A stretch of 64,000 nt of DNA from Zestomonas carbonaria (GTDB lineage Bacteria; Pseudomonadota; Gammaproteobacteria; Pseudomonadales; Pseudomonadaceae), in NCBI RefSeq assembly GCF_904061905.1, contig NZ_CAJFCI010000084.1, positions 1 through 64,000 of the forward strand, in the 5' to 3' direction. Both the position numbers and the translations under genes were made by a program. Positions 62,118 to 64,000 of the stretch are shown piece by piece. Positions within the stretch are counted from its first letter, which is position 1; each line of letters opens with the position of its first letter. The notes beneath the pieces are model-generated. The model did no database searches and was not told the origin of the DNA. It worked only from the letters and a program-made list of their open reading frames with translations.

Positions 62118-62912
62118 TTACTGCCGCATCCCACGCCCGCTGACCAGCAGCCGCACGCAGAACAGGTAGAGCAGCACGGTCGCCACCAGCATGAAGCCGA
62201 TGGCCACGCCGATGCGGATGTCCGACACGCCGAGGATGCCGTAGCGGAAGGCGTTGACCATGTGCAGGATCGGGTTGGCCATCGATACCGTCTGCCAGAA
62301 CGGCGGCAACAGGCTGATCGAATAGAACACCCCGCCCAGGTAGGTCAGCGGCGTCAGCACGAAGGTCGGGATGATCGAGATATCGTCGAAGTTGCGCGCG
62401 AACACCGCGTTGATGAAGCCGCCGAGGGAGAAGATGGTCGCGGTGAGCAGCACCACGATCACCGTCACCCCCAGGTGGTGCACCTGCAACTGGGTGAAGA
62501 ACAGCGACAACAGGGTGACGATCAGCCCTACCGCCAGCCCGCGCAGCACGCCGCCGATGGTGAAGCCGAGCAGGATGGTGTGCGCCGACACCGGCGATAC
62601 CAGCAGTTCCTCGATATTGCGCTGGAACTTGCTGCCGAAGAAGCTCGACACCACGTTGCCATAGGAGTTGGTGATCACCGACATCATGATCAGGCCGGGG
62701 ACGATGTACTCCATGTAGCTGAAGCCGCCCATGTCGCCGATCTGCCGGCCGATCAGGTTACCGAAGATCACGAAGTACAGGACCATGGTGATCGCCGGCG
62801 GCAGCAGGGTCTGCGGCCAGATGCGCAGGAAGCGGCGAACCTCGCGGTAGACGATGGTGCCCAGGGCGATCCAGTTGGCGCGCAGCTCCGAATTGATCAG
62901 CTCCGTGTTCAT
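62118..62912 (-). CDS. ABC-2 type permease
   Basis: This 264-residue integral membrane protein has six helices and the ABC-2 family signature (GTIVYREVRRFLRIWPQTLLPP, VSPVSAHTILLGF, FVLTPLTYLGGVFYSISLLP). It overlaps the ATPase gene by four bases (ATGA). The pair resembles the YadGH/NodIJ-type exporters. Counterpart of PAO1 PA2811 by remembered order. Substrate unknown. Confidence 0.93.
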   Translation of the reverse strand: MNTELINSELRANWIALGTIVYREVRRFLRIWPQTLLPPAITMVLYFVIFGNLIGRQIGDMGGFSYMEYIVPGLIMMSVITNSYGNVVSSFFGSKFQRNIEELLVSPVSAHTILLGFTIGGVLRGLAVGLIVTLLSLFFTQLQVHHLGVTVIVVLLTATIFSLGGFINAVFARNFDDISIIPTFVLTPLTYLGGVFYSISLLPPFWQTVSMANPILHMVNAFRYGILGVSDIRIGVAIGFMLVATVLLYLFCVRLLVSGRGMRQ

Positions 62913-63841
62913 ACCGCCACCTTCGACAGGTTCTTCTCGACCAGGGACACGAACAGCTCCTCCAGGCGGTTGGTCTTGTTGCGCAGGCTGAGCACCTGGA
63001 TATCGTGCGCCGCCAGTTGCGAGAACAGGCCGTTGAGCCCGAGGGTCTTCTCCACCTGCACCTCCAGGGTGTGGTGGTCGACCAGGCGCGTCGGGTAGCC
63101 GTTGAGCTGTGGCGCCACCCGCAGGGAATCACGCAGGTCGAGCAGGAAGGTCTCCACGTGGAGCTTCATGAGCAGCTCCTTCATGCTGGTGTTCTCGACG
63201 ATCCGCCCGTGGTCGATGATGCCGATGTTGCGGCAGAGCTGCTCGGCCTCTTCCAGGTAGTGGGTGGTGAGGATGATGGTGATGCCCTGCTTGTTGAGGC
63301 TGGTGAGGAACGTCCACATCGAGCGGCGCAGCTCGATGTCCACCCCCGCGGTGGGTTCGTCGAGGATCAGCAGGCGCGGCTGGTGCACCAGCGCGCGGGC
63401 GATCATCAGCCGCCGCTTCATGCCGCCGGACAGCTCGCGGGAAGCCGAGTCGCGCTTCTCCCACAGGCCGAGTTGGGTCAGGTACTGCTCGGCGCGCTCC
63501 TTGGCTAGCCGTGGCGGAATGCCGTAGTAGCCGGCCTGGGTCACGACGATGTCGAAGACCTTCTCGAACTGGTTGAAGTTGAACTCCTGCGGCACCACGC
63601 CCAGGCAGCGCTTGAGCGCATAGGGTTCCTTGTCCAGGTCGTGGCCGAACACGTTGACCGTGCCGCTGGTCTTGTTGACCAGGGTGGAGAGGATGCCGAT
63701 GGTGGTCGATTTGCCAGCGCCGTTGGGGCCGAGCAAGGCGAAGAAGTCGCCTTCGGCGACGTCCAGGTCGATGCCGTGCAGTGCCTGGAAGCCGTTGCCG
63801 TAGGTCTTGGTCAACTGCCGGATGGACAGGGCGGAACTCAT
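62909..63841 (-). CDS. ABC transporter ATP-binding protein
   Basis: This 310-residue ATPase has Walker A GPNGAGKST (39-47), signature RELSGGMKRRLMIARAL, Walker B LLILDEPTAGVD and the His-loop in TTHYLEE, with a C-terminal extension of about 85 residues of the DrrA/YadG type. The start at 63841 (MSSALSIRQLTKTYGNGFQALHGID) is the usual ATPase N-terminus; an upstream start at 63979 would add an unlikely basic extension. No clear ribosome-binding site is seen. The final 159 bases of the window hold no feature I can support. Confidence 0.93.
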   Translation of the reverse strand: MSSALSIRQLTKTYGNGFQALHGIDLDVAEGDFFALLGPNGAGKSTTIGILSTLVNKTSGTVNVFGHDLDKEPYALKRCLGVVPQEFNFNQFEKVFDIVVTQAGYYGIPPRLAKERAEQYLTQLGLWEKRDSASRELSGGMKRRLMIARALVHQPRLLILDEPTAGVDIELRRSMWTFLTSLNKQGITIILTTHYLEEAEQLCRNIGIIDHGRIVENTSMKELLMKLHVETFLLDLRDSLRVAPQLNGYPTRLVDHHTLEVQVEKTLGLNGLFSQLAAHDIQVLSLRNKTNRLEELFVSLVEKNLSKVAV

Positions 63842-64000
63842 GGGAGGCAGGTACTCAACGAAAGGAAGTGGCCTAGATAAGGGTTGAGACGGGTAATTGC
63901 AACCGTCTGTTTCAGACGTAAATGATCGCACGGTCGGGCCGCGCGCGCTGGAACGCACCGGTAAGGTCGTGCCTCGCACCCTACCAGTTACCGCCCGGGA

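Overview
The window is a high-GC chromosomal segment of a Pseudomonas, most likely from the P. aeruginosa group. The evidence is dense GC-rich coding, mexS-mexT-mexEF-oprN in its familiar order, and blocks that match remembered P. aeruginosa gene orders (fatty-acid block PA2552-PA2557; tal-rssC-rssB-PilZ-mlaA-thioesterase; queF-copper block; ABC pair). These blocks lie far apart in PAO1 and are joined here by other genes, so this is probably a relative such as the P. nitroreducens/citronellolis type rather than P. aeruginosa itself. The species call is inference.

Layout. 0.4-5.5 kb: TerC-family membrane protein, a glyoxalase-fold enzyme with a divergent LysR regulator, and an acyl-CoA dehydrogenase with a divergent LysR regulator. 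5.5-8.1 kb: a repeat-rich gap, an Xre-RES toxin-antitoxin pair and a DUF502 membrane protein. 8.1-16.3 kb (minus strand): a fatty-acyl or branched-chain acyl-CoA catabolic block with acyl-CoA dehydrogenase, thiolase, short-chain dehydrogenase, two acyl-CoA ligases and an AraC regulator, but no enoyl-CoA hydratase. 16.6-26.8 kb: the most distinctive region, a primary-amine oxidation island. It has the four core quinohemoprotein amine dehydrogenase genes (qhpA, D, C, B), a CcmF-like haem-lyase homologue, a phenylacetaldehyde-type aldehyde dehydrogenase and an outer-membrane barrel. Sigma-54 promoter sequences precede both transcription units, and both share an upstream TGTCTCAG/CTGAGACA motif.

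26.8-34.7 kb: an MNT-HEPN pair, truncated globin, chemoreceptor, PilZ protein, dusA, mexS and mexT. 34.9-40.9 kb: the mexEF-oprN efflux operon. 41.1-48.9 kb: deaminase and MFS genes with a LysR regulator, transaldolase, the rssB/rssC signalling pair, PilZ, mlaA, a thioesterase and a DUF4404 protein. 49.0-55.2 kb: queF and a copper-resistance locus (cupredoxin-copA-copB divergent from copRS). 55.7-59.8 kb: a second RND pump with its adaptor. 60.0-63.8 kb: an EF-G-like GTPase and an ABC-2 exporter pair.

In the amine island the parts fit one route: amine uptake through the barrel, periplasmic oxidation by the QhpABC enzyme whose gamma subunit is cross-linked by the radical SAM enzyme QhpD, and oxidation of the released aldehyde by the dehydrogenase. 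The protease, exporter and monooxygenase known to complete this enzyme elsewhere are not in the window.

The second theme is repeats. At least six families of short palindromic elements fill most gaps. Several have been duplicated in tandem, five genes take their UAG stop codon from the GTAG end of a repeat, and one repeat-like palindrome appears to form the N-terminal extension of oprN. No rRNA, tRNA, insertion sequence, prophage or CRISPR array was seen.
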